From Paracamarosporium sp. OC-R06-R3 (taxonomy: Eukaryota; Ascomycota; Dothideomycetes; Pleosporales; Didymosphaeriaceae): a stretch of 64,000 nucleotides of DNA. Below the pieces are notes generated by a model, which was not told the origin of the DNA, did not search any database, and saw only the letters and a program-made list of their open reading frames with translations. Positions 21,611-33,874 of this stretch are shown here, in pieces. Numbering within the stretch: the first letter of the stretch is position 1; the number at the start of each line of letters is the position of its first letter. The DNA is taken from assembly GCA_019828545.1 (NCBI GenBank), contig JACVRA010000128.1, positions 186,001-250,000 on the forward strand. The letters are read 5' to 3'. Position numbers and translations under genes: made by a program.

Positions 21611-23028
21611 ATGGCGACTGACACAATGAACTTCTCCATCCCGCCCTCCCTACAACAATACCTCAAAGACCTCGACAATTTCATAGAAGAAAAGATCATC
21701 CCATTGCAGAACAAAGACGATAATAATCGCTTCTTCGATCACCGCCGCGAACACGCACGAACCGACTGGGACAATGGCGGCCTCCCACGTCCAGAATGGG
21801 AAGCCCTCCTCCACGAATCGCGGCGCCTAGCAGACGAAGCAGGTTTCTTCCGGCTGTCGCTTCCAAAGCAATACGGCGGCCGTAGCGACGCCTCTGGGCG
21901 CGGGTCTAATCTCTGGATGGCAGTCATTCGCGAACACCTCGCGTCTAAAGGCCTGGGTTTGTTCAATGATTTGCAGAATGAGCATTCGGTCGTAGGCAAC
22001 TTTCCGGATGTGGTGATGGTTATGAATTATGGGAATATGCAACAGAAGGAGGAATTGATTGGAGGGCGGCTCGCTGGAAAGGTGCGGATTACGTTTGGGC
22101 TGACGGAGCCTAGTCATGGGAGCGATGCTACGCATATGGAGACGAAAGGACGGCCGGAGAGAAGGGGTGGTGTCGACGGTTGGGTGTTGAATGGGGCGAA
22201 GAAGTGGCAGACTGGTATGCATGCTGCGACGCATTGCTTTGTTTTCGCGAGGACGCAGGGCGAGGATGGGCAGGCGAGGGGGATCTCTTGTTTTGTTGTG
22301 CCGAGGGAGACGCCGGGGTTGAATGTGGAATCGTATGAGTGGTGTGTACTTCCATGATATAGAGTGGATTAGAGGTGTGTTGGTTGCAGTCGACTAACAG
22401 ATGCAACAGGACACTAAACATGCCCACCGACCACGCCAGCATCTCCTTAAAAGACGTCTGGGTCCCCGAAAGCGCCGTCCTAGGACCCATCCACAACGGC
22501 CTGGGCGTAGCCCAAGCCTTCGTGCACGAAAACCGCATCAGACAAGCAGCATCCTCGCTCGGCGCCGCCGCATACTGCATCCAGCAATCCATCGAGTACG
22601 CCAACGCGCGCGCCCCCTTCGGCACACCCCTCTCCCACAACCAAGCCATCCAATTCCCCCTCGTAGAACTCTCCACCCAGTGCGAAATGCTCCGCCTCCT
22701 CATCCGCAAAACAGCCGTGGAAATGGACTCGATGCCCCACGTCGACGTCGAAAAGCGCATCGGTGACAAGGTCAGCATGTGCAACTACTGGGCCAACAGG
22801 CTGTGCTGCGAAGCCGCGGACCGCGCGATCCAAGTCCACGGCGGGAATGGGTACTCGCGGCACTGGCCGTTCGAACATATCTGGCGGCATCATCGGCGGT
22901 ATCGGATTACGGAGGGGAGCGAGGAGATACAGACGAGGAAGGTTGCGGCGTATTTGTTTGGGTTTGGCGGGAGGAAGAGTCTGGTTGATGGGACGGTCTC
23001 GGAGTCAGGATCGAAATCCAAGCTGTAG
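21611..23028 (+). CDS. acyl-CoA dehydrogenase with peroxisomal SKL ending
   Basis: Exons 21611-22341 and 22410-23028 give 449 residues. The acyl-CoA dehydrogenase fold is clear: helical N-domain, FGLTEPSHGSDATHMET (flavin-binding block), WVLNGAKKWQTG, GISCFVVPRETPGL, then the C-domain with HENRIRQAASSLGAA, YANARAPFGTPL, IQVHGGNGYSRHWPFEHIWR and YRITEGSEEIQ. These FAD enzymes introduce the alpha-beta double bond into acyl-CoAs. The last residues are SKSKL, so the protein ends in the canonical PTS1 tripeptide SKL, and there is no mitochondrial presequence; peroxisomal location is inferred. The 68-nt intron has a CTAAC branch site and splits the Trp codon in SYEWTLNMP. Substrate is unknown; an ACAD10/11-like role is possible. 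Confidence 0.9.
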
Positions 23029-23116
23029 TTTGTTGAAATGAAAACCAATGTCTTAGCTAAATCGCAGGATCCATCGGCTCGGTTCGTGAAGTCGTCCTTT
23101 TCCATAAATGCTTCGT

Positions 23117-23545
23117 TCACCCAAGGAATCTTCCAACCCAATGCCGTAGCACTCTGTTCAACCCAGGCATCGCATCCCCCTCTAACAAAACAGGTAAAAG
23201 CATCACTACACCCACGAACCAGATTCCCAGCCCGCACACCCAAAAAACCGTCTTCTTACATTCAAACCTCCACGGCAGTGCTGGTAGCGGTTTCACCGCC
23301 CGACCTTTCTCCTCATTCAAGAGCACATCACTATCAGCAGGAGGCGCCGGAAGCGGTTTACCCACCCCAGGAGAGATGTTTATATTCTTGTTTATGCTTT
23401 TCAGGGGAGGTGGGCGGCGGCGGCGTGTTGGGGGTTCGCTGGGTGTACGGGTGGCGGTGGTGCTGGTAGCGGTGTCCTTTGGTGGAACGGGAGGTGGGGC
23501 ATCTGGTTGCAGTTCGGCATGAGTTTCTGGTTTGTTTGGTGGCAT
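23117..23545 (-). CDS. small proline-rich single-span membrane protein
   Basis: One exon, 142 residues. The N-terminal 95 residues are Pro/Lys/Arg-rich with PxxP-like stretches (APPPVPPKD, RRRRPPPLKS, GKPLPAPPAD, VKPLPALPWRFE). One strong transmembrane helix follows, FWVCGLGIWFVGVVMLLPVL, with a short C-terminal tail. I do not recognise the family. It converges tail-to-tail with the acyl-CoA dehydrogenase gene, with 88 bases between stops. The clear cytosolic-linker plus membrane-helix layout argues it is real, but no splice signal or domain proves it. Confidence 0.5.
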   Translation of the reverse strand: MPPNKPETHAELQPDAPPPVPPKDTATSTTATRTPSEPPTRRRRPPPLKSINKNINISPGVGKPLPAPPADSDVLLNEEKGRAVKPLPALPWRFECKKTVFWVCGLGIWFVGVVMLLPVLLEGDAMPGLNRVLRHWVGRFLG

Positions 23546-23951
23546 TGTGGGTGGGGGTTGGGGGAGAAACGTGTGGAACGTGGGGTCGGAGGTTGGGGTT
23601 AGAAGGCGACGTGTTACTGTATGCGGTTAGGGCGAGGTTGTTGAGAAATGGTGGTCTTTGTGGTGAGGTTGGAAAGTCGTGTGGGCGGGAGGATTGTGGT
23701 TCGGTGCTGGGATTTGAGAAGATGGTATGTTGGGGTTTGTGTGGGTGGGTTTGGGATCTTGTTTCCTTGTGATTGTGGGTAGTCGATTGGTGCAGCGGAG
23801 ATTGTAGAATTTCTAGCGTATATGGTATGAGGTATGCTCAGTAAACGAATGGTCGATCTACTATGAAAACTATTGTATCTTAATAGAATGAAGGCAAGAT
23901 AATTTACCTTCTAAAGAAGCCAACAAAAAAACTTGTCTCAACACACCCTCC
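23546..23951. other. intergenic region
   Basis: G/T-rich plus strand near 23550-23760, then AT-rich to 23930. No gene is supported. It lies between two minus-strand genes and would include the promoter of the small membrane protein. Confidence 0.45.
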
Positions 23952-24798
23952 TCATTCACGATACGTACCCTGATACCTGCCTTTCCGCGGACTCCCAGAC
24001 CTCCCAGACCTCCTCGTACTAGGTGTTGCAGCTGCAGACTCACTGGGCATTCTACTAGTCGTCCTATTCCTTGACCCTGGCGGCCGACCTCGACGGGGCG
24101 TACTTGGAGGTGCGGGAGCTAAACTAGATCTCGCCCCTTTCTTTGCACTAGGCGGTGGCATGGAAGCTGTACGAGATGTTGTGCCCGTCTTCGTAGCAGA
24201 CGATGGTGCGGGGGCTCTGTTGTCACGAGGTACACTAACTATCGATGCCCTTTCTGCTGGAGTTACGTTGATAGTTCGTACACTGCTTGATATCCCTGCT
24301 TTCTTCGGAGCAGGCTGGGTTGTAGCGATGAGAGGTATACCACTTAATGTCCTTGCCTTCTTTGCAGTAGAGGCTGATGTACTTGCGTTGTTCGATTCCC
24401 ACGCGCGAAGGCGTCTCTTCACTGGCGTGGGACTAGGTGCAGGATTTGCAACGGATGTGGGAGAGGGCCGTGGGGGGATGATCGCGCTTGGATGCTGGCG
24501 TTTTCGTGGTGGTGGGTGATCAGTGGCATTGGATAGTGCTCGTGATGTTCTACGGTTTTGAGAGGGCGCTTGTGAAGATCGTCGGGTTTGAGCTGGCGCT
24601 CGTGAGGTCTGCCGGCCTTGTGACTGAGCTGGACGGGTACCACCTTTGCGAGAGGATGCTTGCGAGGGTCGCGCCCTAGCTGCGGCACCGCCTCCAGCCC
24701 CTGGGAAATTGTCATTGTCGTCATCGTCATCGTCATCGCTATAGTTCTCTCGTGGATGATCGTCATCTCCGCTATCACCTCCGCCGTCATTATTGCCT

Positions 24799-24830
<32 letters not shown>

Positions 24831-26732
24831 TTCTTCTTCTTCTTCTTCTTCTGTTCTCCATCGTTAGCACATTGTTCAAGCGTAATTAAACAAAAACTAA
24901 AAAAAAAGAGGGTAAAACTAACCTTCATTTTCAGACGGATCAGACACAACATCGCCCGCACGACGTCTTGTCTTCCTCGCGAAAATCTTACGAGGGCGCC
25001 CAGACGGCGTTGTTCCAGCGTTACCAGCACTACCAGACGCTGACGGCAACTTTTCTCGTTCCACAATTGGCGTCGAGGTAGATGATTGTCGACCTCGCTC
25101 CCGCTTCTGAAGAAGGTTCATCACGGGCTTGAACATGGCATTATCTCTAAGACGGTCCGTTAAGCTCAGACCTTCTGAGGTAGGGAGCTTCTTGTAAGGT
25201 TGCTTTGCTTCTGGACGAGGAGTTGCCTCGGGTGGAGGAAGAGCTGGTGGGGTGCCAGTAACGGGTGTGACCGTGATGTCGCCGGCAGGATCTCGTGTGA
25301 TGGTGACGGTGGTCGAGACAAGCAACCGTTCTTCTGCCTGGCTCGATCCTCCCACTGGAGTCTTGGGCTTAGGAGATGGGATAGGTTGGCCAACATCGTC
25401 AAGGAGTTGGTCTAGAGTGCCGTAGTCCTCGACCCTAAGTCTCTGGTAGTATGGGTATCTCCTACCTTGACCAGTGTTAGTCTCGAGAGGCCTTCTCGGC
25501 CTCTTAAGACTTTCAAGCGCGCGGGTCGTCCATATACGCATGTTCTCTATGTGACTCTTCAGCTGTATGTGAGCTTGCTTCTGCACTTGGGGAAGTGTGA
25601 CTTCACAATATTGACAATGGTAGCGGTCATCCCAGCCAGTTGGAGCCGACAGGTTCGAGGAATCTGCTGCGCTGGGTCCGCCTTGAACCGGGATGGGTGG
25701 AGTTTGTATAGCGGGTTGAGGTTGCAGAGGTACAGTAGGCGGTTGAGTAGGTGGTTGAACAGGTGGTTGAGCAGGCGATTTAGCAGGCGTGGAAGCTGGG
25801 TTGCGAGGCCCGGCCGTTGGATGGACTGAAGAAGAGGCAGAAGTAGTTGAAATATCCAGACCCCGCGGCTTAGGATTTGGTTGATCTCTTCGCCCATCCT
25901 CCCGATTGTCCTCACTCTCTCCCCTTTCACGCCTACTTTCCTTAGGAGCCTGGTCCCTATAACTCCTTGCCTTCTTCTGACTAGGCCCTGCTTCCTCCTC
26001 TTCAAGCTCATCATCGTTATCATTATCATCGTCATCGCCATCCTCATCCTCGTCCTCAAACTCGTCCTCATCCTCGTCTCCATCCTCTTCCTCCCTTCTC
26101 TCCTTCGCCGCCTTCTTCCGAAGATACTCCCTCCTCCTATTGTCATCCTCCACCTGCGCAGCATCTAACTCGTCCCGCCTCGCCCTATACTCATCCGCCA
26201 ACTCCCTACCCCAAAGCTTCCTCTTCAATTCACCCTGGGCCTTCCGACCCTCATCTCGAGTCAAATGATGAGCTTCCACAACGAGACGAACCTCCTCTTC
26301 AATCTGCGCGATCATCCTATTCCAGTAATCATCGTCAGTTACGTTGCGCCCGTAATCGGGACGTGCTCGGAGGATGCGCAGGATGTGGAAGACGGTGAGC
26401 TGGACGTTGCGGCGATGGCGGCGCTCGTTGTCGAGGTAGAGCCAGCGTGCGCCGAGGCCGAGAGCCGCGCTGCCGATGATGGAAAGTATGATGTTCGAGT
26501 GAGGGGCGAGAGCGGCGGGTACATGCTGGAGTTCGCCGTAGAGGAAGCGCGTGAAGTCGCGAGCGAGGCTGAAAGGAGATGAGGTGACTCGGGTGGAGGT
26601 TGGAATAGGTGTGGGTGGCGGTCCAGTAGTTGGTATAGGTTTTGTGGCCGTCTGCTTAGGGGTAGGGGTCGCAGGTATGTCGTTCATTGTAACGTCGTCG
26701 CAGTGTGTTGGATATTGAGCAATGTCTTCCAA
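23952..26732 (-). CDS. membrane-anchored acidic protein with a CxxC zinc finger
   Basis: Exons 26732-24923 and 24850-23952 join in frame to 902 residues. A likely membrane helix, ILSIIGSAALGLGARWLYL, lies near residues 82-100, followed by a helical region (100-215), a long Glu/Asp run, a Pro-rich segment and a U1/matrin-like finger near 370-400 (CQYCEVTLPQVQKQAHIQ then KSHIE). The C-terminal half is basic, Ser/Pro/Arg-rich and ends in AT-hook-like cores (RRGRPPGSRNR, GRPRKIFARKTRRR). Exon 2 opens with an (Glu)n(Asp)n run coded by AAG/ACG-type triplets right at the splice acceptor. I do not recognise the family. A membrane anchor plus nucleic-acid-binding motifs would suit an inner-nuclear-membrane protein, but that is a guess. 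A second ATG 15 codons in is possible. Confidence 0.65.
24790..24856 (+). repeat. trinucleotide tract (GTC)n(TTC)n inside a coding exon
   Basis: On the plus strand a run of TCG/GTC triplets passes directly into TTC triplets, then CTGTTC. On the minus strand it encodes Glu then Asp runs at the very start of exon 2 of the membrane zinc-finger gene, abutting the splice acceptor AACAG. Confidence 0.85.
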
Positions 26733-27341
26733 ATGCGACTGGAAAGAATATAACTAGAAAGAAAAGCATGTTGGACCTGGAGGTTGAAGACTCGTATTTA
26801 ACCAACAAAGAGAATTAATTATGTGTGTTTGCTAGATGCATTCTTTATTCACAGTGTTCGTGGTATAGTTTGTGCCGGGAATGGTTGTGCAGCGGTGCAA
26901 ATAACAAAGCGGGACGAAGTGCTAACAACAACAAAGCCAAACAGACGATGTAGTAACGGCCGGCGAATCGAAATGGATCGACGAAGGTTTCGGTGCGCCA
27001 CGTTAGCCAGACGATGGTGATTAGCCTTTGTTGCTTGTCGACTTGGAAAGGTTGTCAAGAGCTATATTTGTGAGTTTCGTTTATGCTTGGAGTTGGGTTG
27101 GATTGAAATCGGACGGAGAGCTTGTATAGGAGTGTTAGTGAATTATATGTAGAGCACATGACGACCGCTATCATTAGACTTGGGAAAGATCGCAACATAG
27201 ATGTTCGCCGACGTCTTTGCCGTGATACGAAAGATAGATTACAGTCGAATCGTAGCTCGCTAATACAAAAGATCGCTATGCATGCTGAGTTCGTAAGCGT
27301 GTCATCCTCCACAATTAAGGATGGAAGATACTACTATCTCC
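26733..27341. other. intergenic region
   Basis: AT-richer than its surroundings, without a supported gene. It holds the promoter of the zinc-finger gene and the 3' end of the UBL-WLM gene, both on the minus strand. Confidence 0.5.
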
Positions 27342-28364
27342 TCAAGGTGTTTCGCCACTGCTTTTACTTTCCTGTTCTGCCTGCCTCGTCTTCTTCATCC
27401 GCTCCTCTGCAGCCTTCGCCAGAATCTCTCTTCTACTAAGATTCCCTGCTTGCACGATACCACCCGCACTGCTCACTACCGTCTCACCACCTCCACTTCC
27501 ACTACTACCAAGCACAAATTCGCCCCCAGTCCAACCTCCATGGTCAAAGAACTCTTCTTCAGGCCCCTCAGCATACTCTTGATTACCCACACTGTGTCCT
27601 CCTCTTGTCCAGTCGTCCCGGTCGACCTCTCGCTCAATCTGTTTACACAGCTCCCAGAAGTTCCTGTCATGCGGTCCCCACACATTATGCGCCAACTCAT
27701 GGCAAAGAGTCTTCCTTATTGTCTTGTAGTCTCTATACCCATCATAAGCATCGGTTCTTAACCTCAGCTCAATCACCTCGCCCTGATTTCTGTTCAGCCC
27801 CAACGTCCGACTCTCGTGTGTAGTGTGCATGGCGGGGTCCATCTCCGTCAGCAGTGGCACGCTGAACTTGTGCGTCCGCATCGCTGCCTTGATTCCCGCG
27901 TCATCCCTCAGCCGCTCCAGGAATCGTAGACTACGGTCTGGGTTTGGGAGGTACGGTAGCGGTCGTAAAGTGTGAAATGTGTACTGTGCCTCCTCTTGCA
28001 CCTTCTTCCAGTCGCGATTTCGCGCGGGGGTGGCAGCTTTTATAGGGCCTGCGCGGCGCGGGGCGGCGGCCGCGGATATGGAGGCGTTGAGAGATGTGAC
28101 TTCGGCGGTGGTGCTGCCCATGAGCGTTATTTTCTTTCCTTGCAGCGAGGAGAGCGCAAGAGTGGCGTCTTTGAAGGGGGGCTTGAGGAGCCCGATTTTG
28201 GGGGCAACGAGGAATTTCTGGTTCGAAGGAGGTATTGAAAGTTCGGAAGCGACGCGTTCTGAGAGGTCGGTGATGGTTGCATCTTGGGCAAATGTGAGGA
28301 CTATAGGTTTGCCGTGATGTGTGAGCGTGAGTTCGATATCGTCGGCTGCTGCGGAGGCGTCCAT
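27342..28364 (-). CDS. ubiquitin-like/WLM-domain metalloprotease
   Basis: One exon, 340 residues. The N-terminus (about 10-80) is a ubiquitin-like fold (IELTLTHHGKPIVLTFAQDA, LSSLQGKKITLMG). The WLM domain runs from about 125 to 255 with the zinc-protease signature CHELAHNVWGPHDRNFWELC, containing HExxH and a downstream His. WLM is the Wss1-like metalloprotease fold; Wss1 cleaves SUMO-linked proteins and DNA-protein crosslinks. A UBL fused in front of WLM matches the ubiquitin/metalloprotease fusion proteins of fission yeast and filamentous fungi, whose targets are less well known. No SHP box or SIM is obvious in the Ser/Gly-rich tail. All catalytic residues are present. Confidence 0.9.
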   Translation of the reverse strand: MDASAAADDIELTLTHHGKPIVLTFAQDATITDLSERVASELSIPPSNQKFLVAPKIGLLKPPFKDATLALSSLQGKKITLMGSTTAEVTSLNASISAAAAPRRAGPIKAATPARNRDWKKVQEEAQYTFHTLRPLPYLPNPDRSLRFLERLRDDAGIKAAMRTHKFSVPLLTEMDPAMHTTHESRTLGLNRNQGEVIELRLRTDAYDGYRDYKTIRKTLCHELAHNVWGPHDRNFWELCKQIEREVDRDDWTRGGHSVGNQEYAEGPEEEFFDHGGWTGGEFVLGSSGSGGGETVVSSAGGIVQAGNLSRREILAKAAEERMKKTRQAEQESKSSGETP

Positions 28365-29102
28365 TTGGATATCTTGAACTACGTCTACTGATACTTTTGC
28401 GAGACTGCTGTCTAAGTGGTAAGTAAAGAGGTTAGCTGAGAATCAATATAACGTCGCGACTGCGATTTGTTCTACTCGGACTTCGGTGACGTTCATAGAG
28501 GTTCCACGCGCATCGCCATCGCGCATTTGTCAGAAGCGCCAAGAACTCACGTGGCGTCATGCACTTCTATCATGAATGTCATTCATTCTGGTAAAGTCGA
28601 GCATATACTCATGTTAGTCATCCGAAGTAGGCCTTTTAATTAATCTAGAACTGCTTCAGTATTTTATAGGTTCAGCTAATTCAATTCATTTAGCGTATGG
28701 TGAAGGCACTTGTAGAGCTTTACGTGATCCTGATACAGACGGAAATTCATAGGTTTATCCATTCAGAACAATAACTGGAATGTGTCTTGATTGGATGACC
28801 AATTTGGGATGACCGATGCGAGTACTATCTGAGTAATACCTTCTAGCAAATATGTCGAATGAGTATTTACAATGACCACCATGGCCCACACCTGAAGAAT
28901 ATCCCAAAGCCAGAAGGCTTTCGATAGGATAGGGTATCAATGCTCGTATCCAAAAAAGCGATGTGCGACTAAGCAGCACCCAAGAACAGAAGCCTTTCCA
29001 AGTGAATGCGCCTGCGCCGTGTAAATGCCAACCGGATCCCAATGCGTGCCCTTAACAAACGGTATGAAAGCTGGCCCGCAAGGCCAATGTATGCATCGCC
29101 AT
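28365..29102. other. intergenic region
   Basis: No gene is supported; the stretch at 28560-28750 is AT-rich. It includes the promoter of the UBL-WLM gene and the 3' UTR of the LicD-like gene. Confidence 0.5.
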
Positions 29103-30279
29103 CTATTCATTCTTCTTCTCTTCTCCCTCTTTCTTCGGCTCTTCCTCTTTTTTCTTTTCCTCCTCCTGCTTGTTCTTCTGTTCCTCTTCTTGCTTCTTGC
29201 GTTCTTCTTCTCGTTGAGCCTCGTCTTGCCTATCTTGTTCGGCTTGTTCTGGTGTCTTGATCCAAAGCAGCTGCTGTGTGTCCCATTTGTGCCTAATTCG
29301 TCAGCATGGTCGCGTCAAGGGACAGGTGTGTTAGCTTACCCTTGGAACTCAGTAACAACAAGTGCCTTCTCCTGGTACTCTTCTTTGAGGATCTTGTCGT
29401 ACGAATAAGGCACCTTGGCTACGACACCCTCGAACATGGTCTCGCGCATGGGATAAAGATCGGAAGTCTGGTACTTGTGGTAGTTCTTGCAGCTCCACCA
29501 GCCAGGAGCAGAGTCCGGGTGGGTTTCGCTAAGCCCGGTGATGTCGATGAACAAGCCGTTGCTAGTGTCTATCCATCTTGCATCAATGATGTTCATGCCG
29601 TCTCCTCGCTCTCGCTCTATGATCATAGGGTTGACGTCGACAAGATACTCGCGCTCGCTTTTGCCGTCTTCGGATTTGTATTTGTATGTCGTCTGATTGT
29701 AGTGCTGACCGAGGTAAACGAGGGTAGCTTCTGATACTTGGGTGTCCATGTCCCAGTCCCACGGCAATCGCTGCGTTCATGTTAGTCAAATCCCATAGGT
29801 AACCGTTACGAGTGATACTACGTACCTTTCCATTCCACCACCAGCCGAGCAGCGTTCCGTGTGCGATCCATGTATCGAGACCTTTCTCACGGAACCATTC
29901 GAGGTATGCGCGGATCATGTGTAACTGCGTTTCGGTGCGCTCTTCATCGGACACGATGCCCTTGAAATAGCGACGGTCGTAGTGGCCCATCTGATCGCCC
30001 GCCCTGAAAAAGCGTCAGCCAAAGCCCGATATTCTCGGTGGACGGATTAAGTGGTGGTAGCTGCAAGGACAGCAGCCTTTGGACATGGTGACGGACATAC
30101 CCAGGCTCGTGGAAGTATTTCAAAGCCTCCTTCTGCTCCTCGGTCATGTCTTCTCTCCGCTCTACTCCCCTCTTTTCAACATGCTTTGCAACATTTTCCT
30201 CGGTCTCGACGGGCGCTGCTATCGTTCGTCCGAAAAGCGAAGCACCAGCGATGGCGACGGCATAGACTGAAAGTTTCAT
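29103..30279 (-). CDS. LicD/Mnn4-like phosphotransferase with Lys/Glu-rich tail
   Basis: Exons 30279-30101, 30003-29826, 29770-29340 and 29292-29103 give 325 residues. A signal peptide (MKLSVYAVAIAGASLFGRTIAA) indicates entry to the secretory pathway. The LicD core is clear: DTWIAHGTLLGWWWNGKRL followed by PWDWDMDTQV, then NIIDARWIDTSNGLFIDITGL and WWSCKNYHKY. LicD proteins transfer phosphocholine or related groups; yeast Mnn4 is the LicD-type regulator of mannosyl-phosphate addition to glycans. The last 50 residues are almost only Lys, Glu and Gln, like the KE repeats of Mnn4. The three introns are 97, 55 and 47 nt and all keep frame. An in-frame ATG at 30300 would add 7 residues before the signal peptide. 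Confidence 0.9.
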
Positions 30280-31974
30280 ATCCAACAACTTGAATCTCAC
30301 AGGCTCGCAATCGAGATAAGGTGATTATGAATGGTGTGTACGGGTTCGAAAGTGGCGCATGTGTCCGGGGTGTGGCGCGATGTCTTGTCGGTCCCAGGGT
30401 GCTGTGTTCGAGAAGGACAAGACGGGTTCACGGATGCAAACAGTTTCGGGCGGCTCGTCGTGTTTAACTCGGCAGAGGCTCCGTGGGGTAGGTGGCCGCG
30501 TGCGCGTCCCTGTAAGTGGGTGACGTATCAGGGGAAAAATGAGAAGGCGCGGCGATTCGGTGTGGGTGAGAGGCTCGGGCGATCAGGCAGGCGTACGTAG
30601 GCCCTTATCAGTCCGCAACAGCGGTCCACTCGAGTACATAAGAAGGCGCCCATCAACGTCGTCCCGCCGCGTAGACAGGGGAATGCGCCCCTACTCTGCG
30701 CAGAAGAGCCTGGATGCGCCATACTCGTTCCGGCAGAGAGTCGCGTGTGCGGCAAACGCTGGGCACCGGGAGTGGAGATTGGTGAGATTGTGGATGTCTG
30801 GGACGAGCCGTTGTATCCGTGGTGCGTGCTGGGAGACCAGCCCTGCGAATACGCGCGTCCATAAGGAGACTAAGGGGTCTGCGTGTCTGCGACGACGTAA
30901 CCATTCCCGTCTCTTCGTGGCGGCTGCCAAGCCTGGGCGGCAGAGCTTTCGTTGATACCTGTCATGATGCTGCCGCTGTTGCTATTCAAGGTGGTCAGCT
31001 CACACCTCTGCTCCTTCAGACGCGGTCCCCTCCATGTCTCGACTGTCGCATGCTTCGCTACTTCAAGCGGCCAAAGATCGCCGCACGCCGAGATGCCAAG
31101 TCTTCAGGAAGACTCCGAAGTATGCGCCTTGACGGAATCGGCTCTTTGCCAAGGGAATCCGGCAGTGGACGGATAAGGATAAGGCGCGCATCTCACCAAG
31201 CGCCGGGAAGATGCCGTTGCCAGTGGTTTGCATAACCAGTCCAACAAAGAGCACCCCAGCGTGACGTGCAGAGAACCACAAAAACGGGCGTCCTTTCATC
31301 TAAAAAGCATACGTGATCTGCCATCTCCTCGAATCGTTTTACAAAGATCAATGTGACAGGCGAAAACCATGTCAGGGTCGCCCAAAATAGCGTTTTGACA
31401 GCCTTGTGGAAACGCACTACGGGCACGCGGACTTCGGTCTGAAGTAGCTGTGCCACATAAGGTGCCACAACGTGGCGTACTTCTAAAACAGCTCCAAACG
31501 TTGTCCACCGAGAAGCGAGGCCTTCTCTTGCTCCCTGCATGTGCATGAGTGTGGTGGTGTGCAGGTGTCAGATATACGTCAGCTATCCCGTCCAACGCGA
31601 CCCCATGTCGGCTGGACGCTCCGCGGAGCGGGATCACAACAAGAATCGTACGGTATCAACAGTACTTGCGTCGGTCATCTCAATTGTGCGCGTCAACATG
31701 AACTGGATTCTCTACCGCTCCAGATCCCGATAGCTCATGGTGGCCAATTAATGCGATTCGGACGTATGCTTGCTTCATCTTCACACGAACCGGTGCCACC
31801 GAAACATGCCGTCGATTGGGATTGAGAATACTGCACATACCCTGTCCCTACATCAACCTCGGTTGCTATTAGTACATACAGTGGTTTTTGCCAGGATCCA
31901 ATAGCCCATCCTTGAACGCTCACGTAGATAACCCAAATGCCTGCTACGCCTACCATGAAAAGAGATGAGGAATC
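30280..31974. other. long intergenic stretch between the LicD-like and RVB2 genes
   Basis: About 1.7 kb, GC-rich, with overlapping open frames on both strands but none with protein-like features or splice partners. It contains the promoter of the LicD-like gene and the 3' UTR of RVB2. Confidence 0.5.
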
Positions 31975-33481
<1,507 letters not shown>

Positions 33482-33874
33482 GGCGACGGTGATGTGAAGG
33501 CACGGCGCAAGGCGAGAGGATGAGCTTCAAGATGCGACAATCGACTAGGCGAGAGCTCACAGCGAAACTTCGCGATGCGAGCTTCGTGCACGGACCATAT
33601 GAGACCGACCCCGCTAAGCCTATCCTGTAATGATTGGCGTCATCTAGTCCGAATTAGGAAATAGCGCGTTTGTGTAGCGCGTTATAGGAGGGGACGCGCT
33701 TCAGCGACGTATAAATCCAAAGGCCCCTCAGTTGTTGCTTTTTCAAATCCCAACGCCTGGCTTCTGGTATCGTTCAACAACGCTTGCTCTCGCTCTTGTG
33801 CGTTGAGCGAAGCGCGGTAGCGGCGGCGGCGACAGCGGCGGCGTGTTGTTCTTAACGTCTGAGACATCTCCAGC
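33482..33874. promoter_or_regulatory. shared divergent promoter of RVB2 and the coiled-coil gene
   Basis: A 393-base gap between divergent start codons. AGCGCG/CGCGCT words recur at 33663-33705 (TAGCGCGTTTGTGTAGCGCG, then GGACGCGCTTC), possibly regulatory. No gene is supported. Confidence 0.4.

Noticed and set aside
25559..26164. 201-codon minus-strand Arg/Met/Thr-rich frame
   Set aside because: Shifted reading of the acidic repeat region of the membrane zinc-finger gene.
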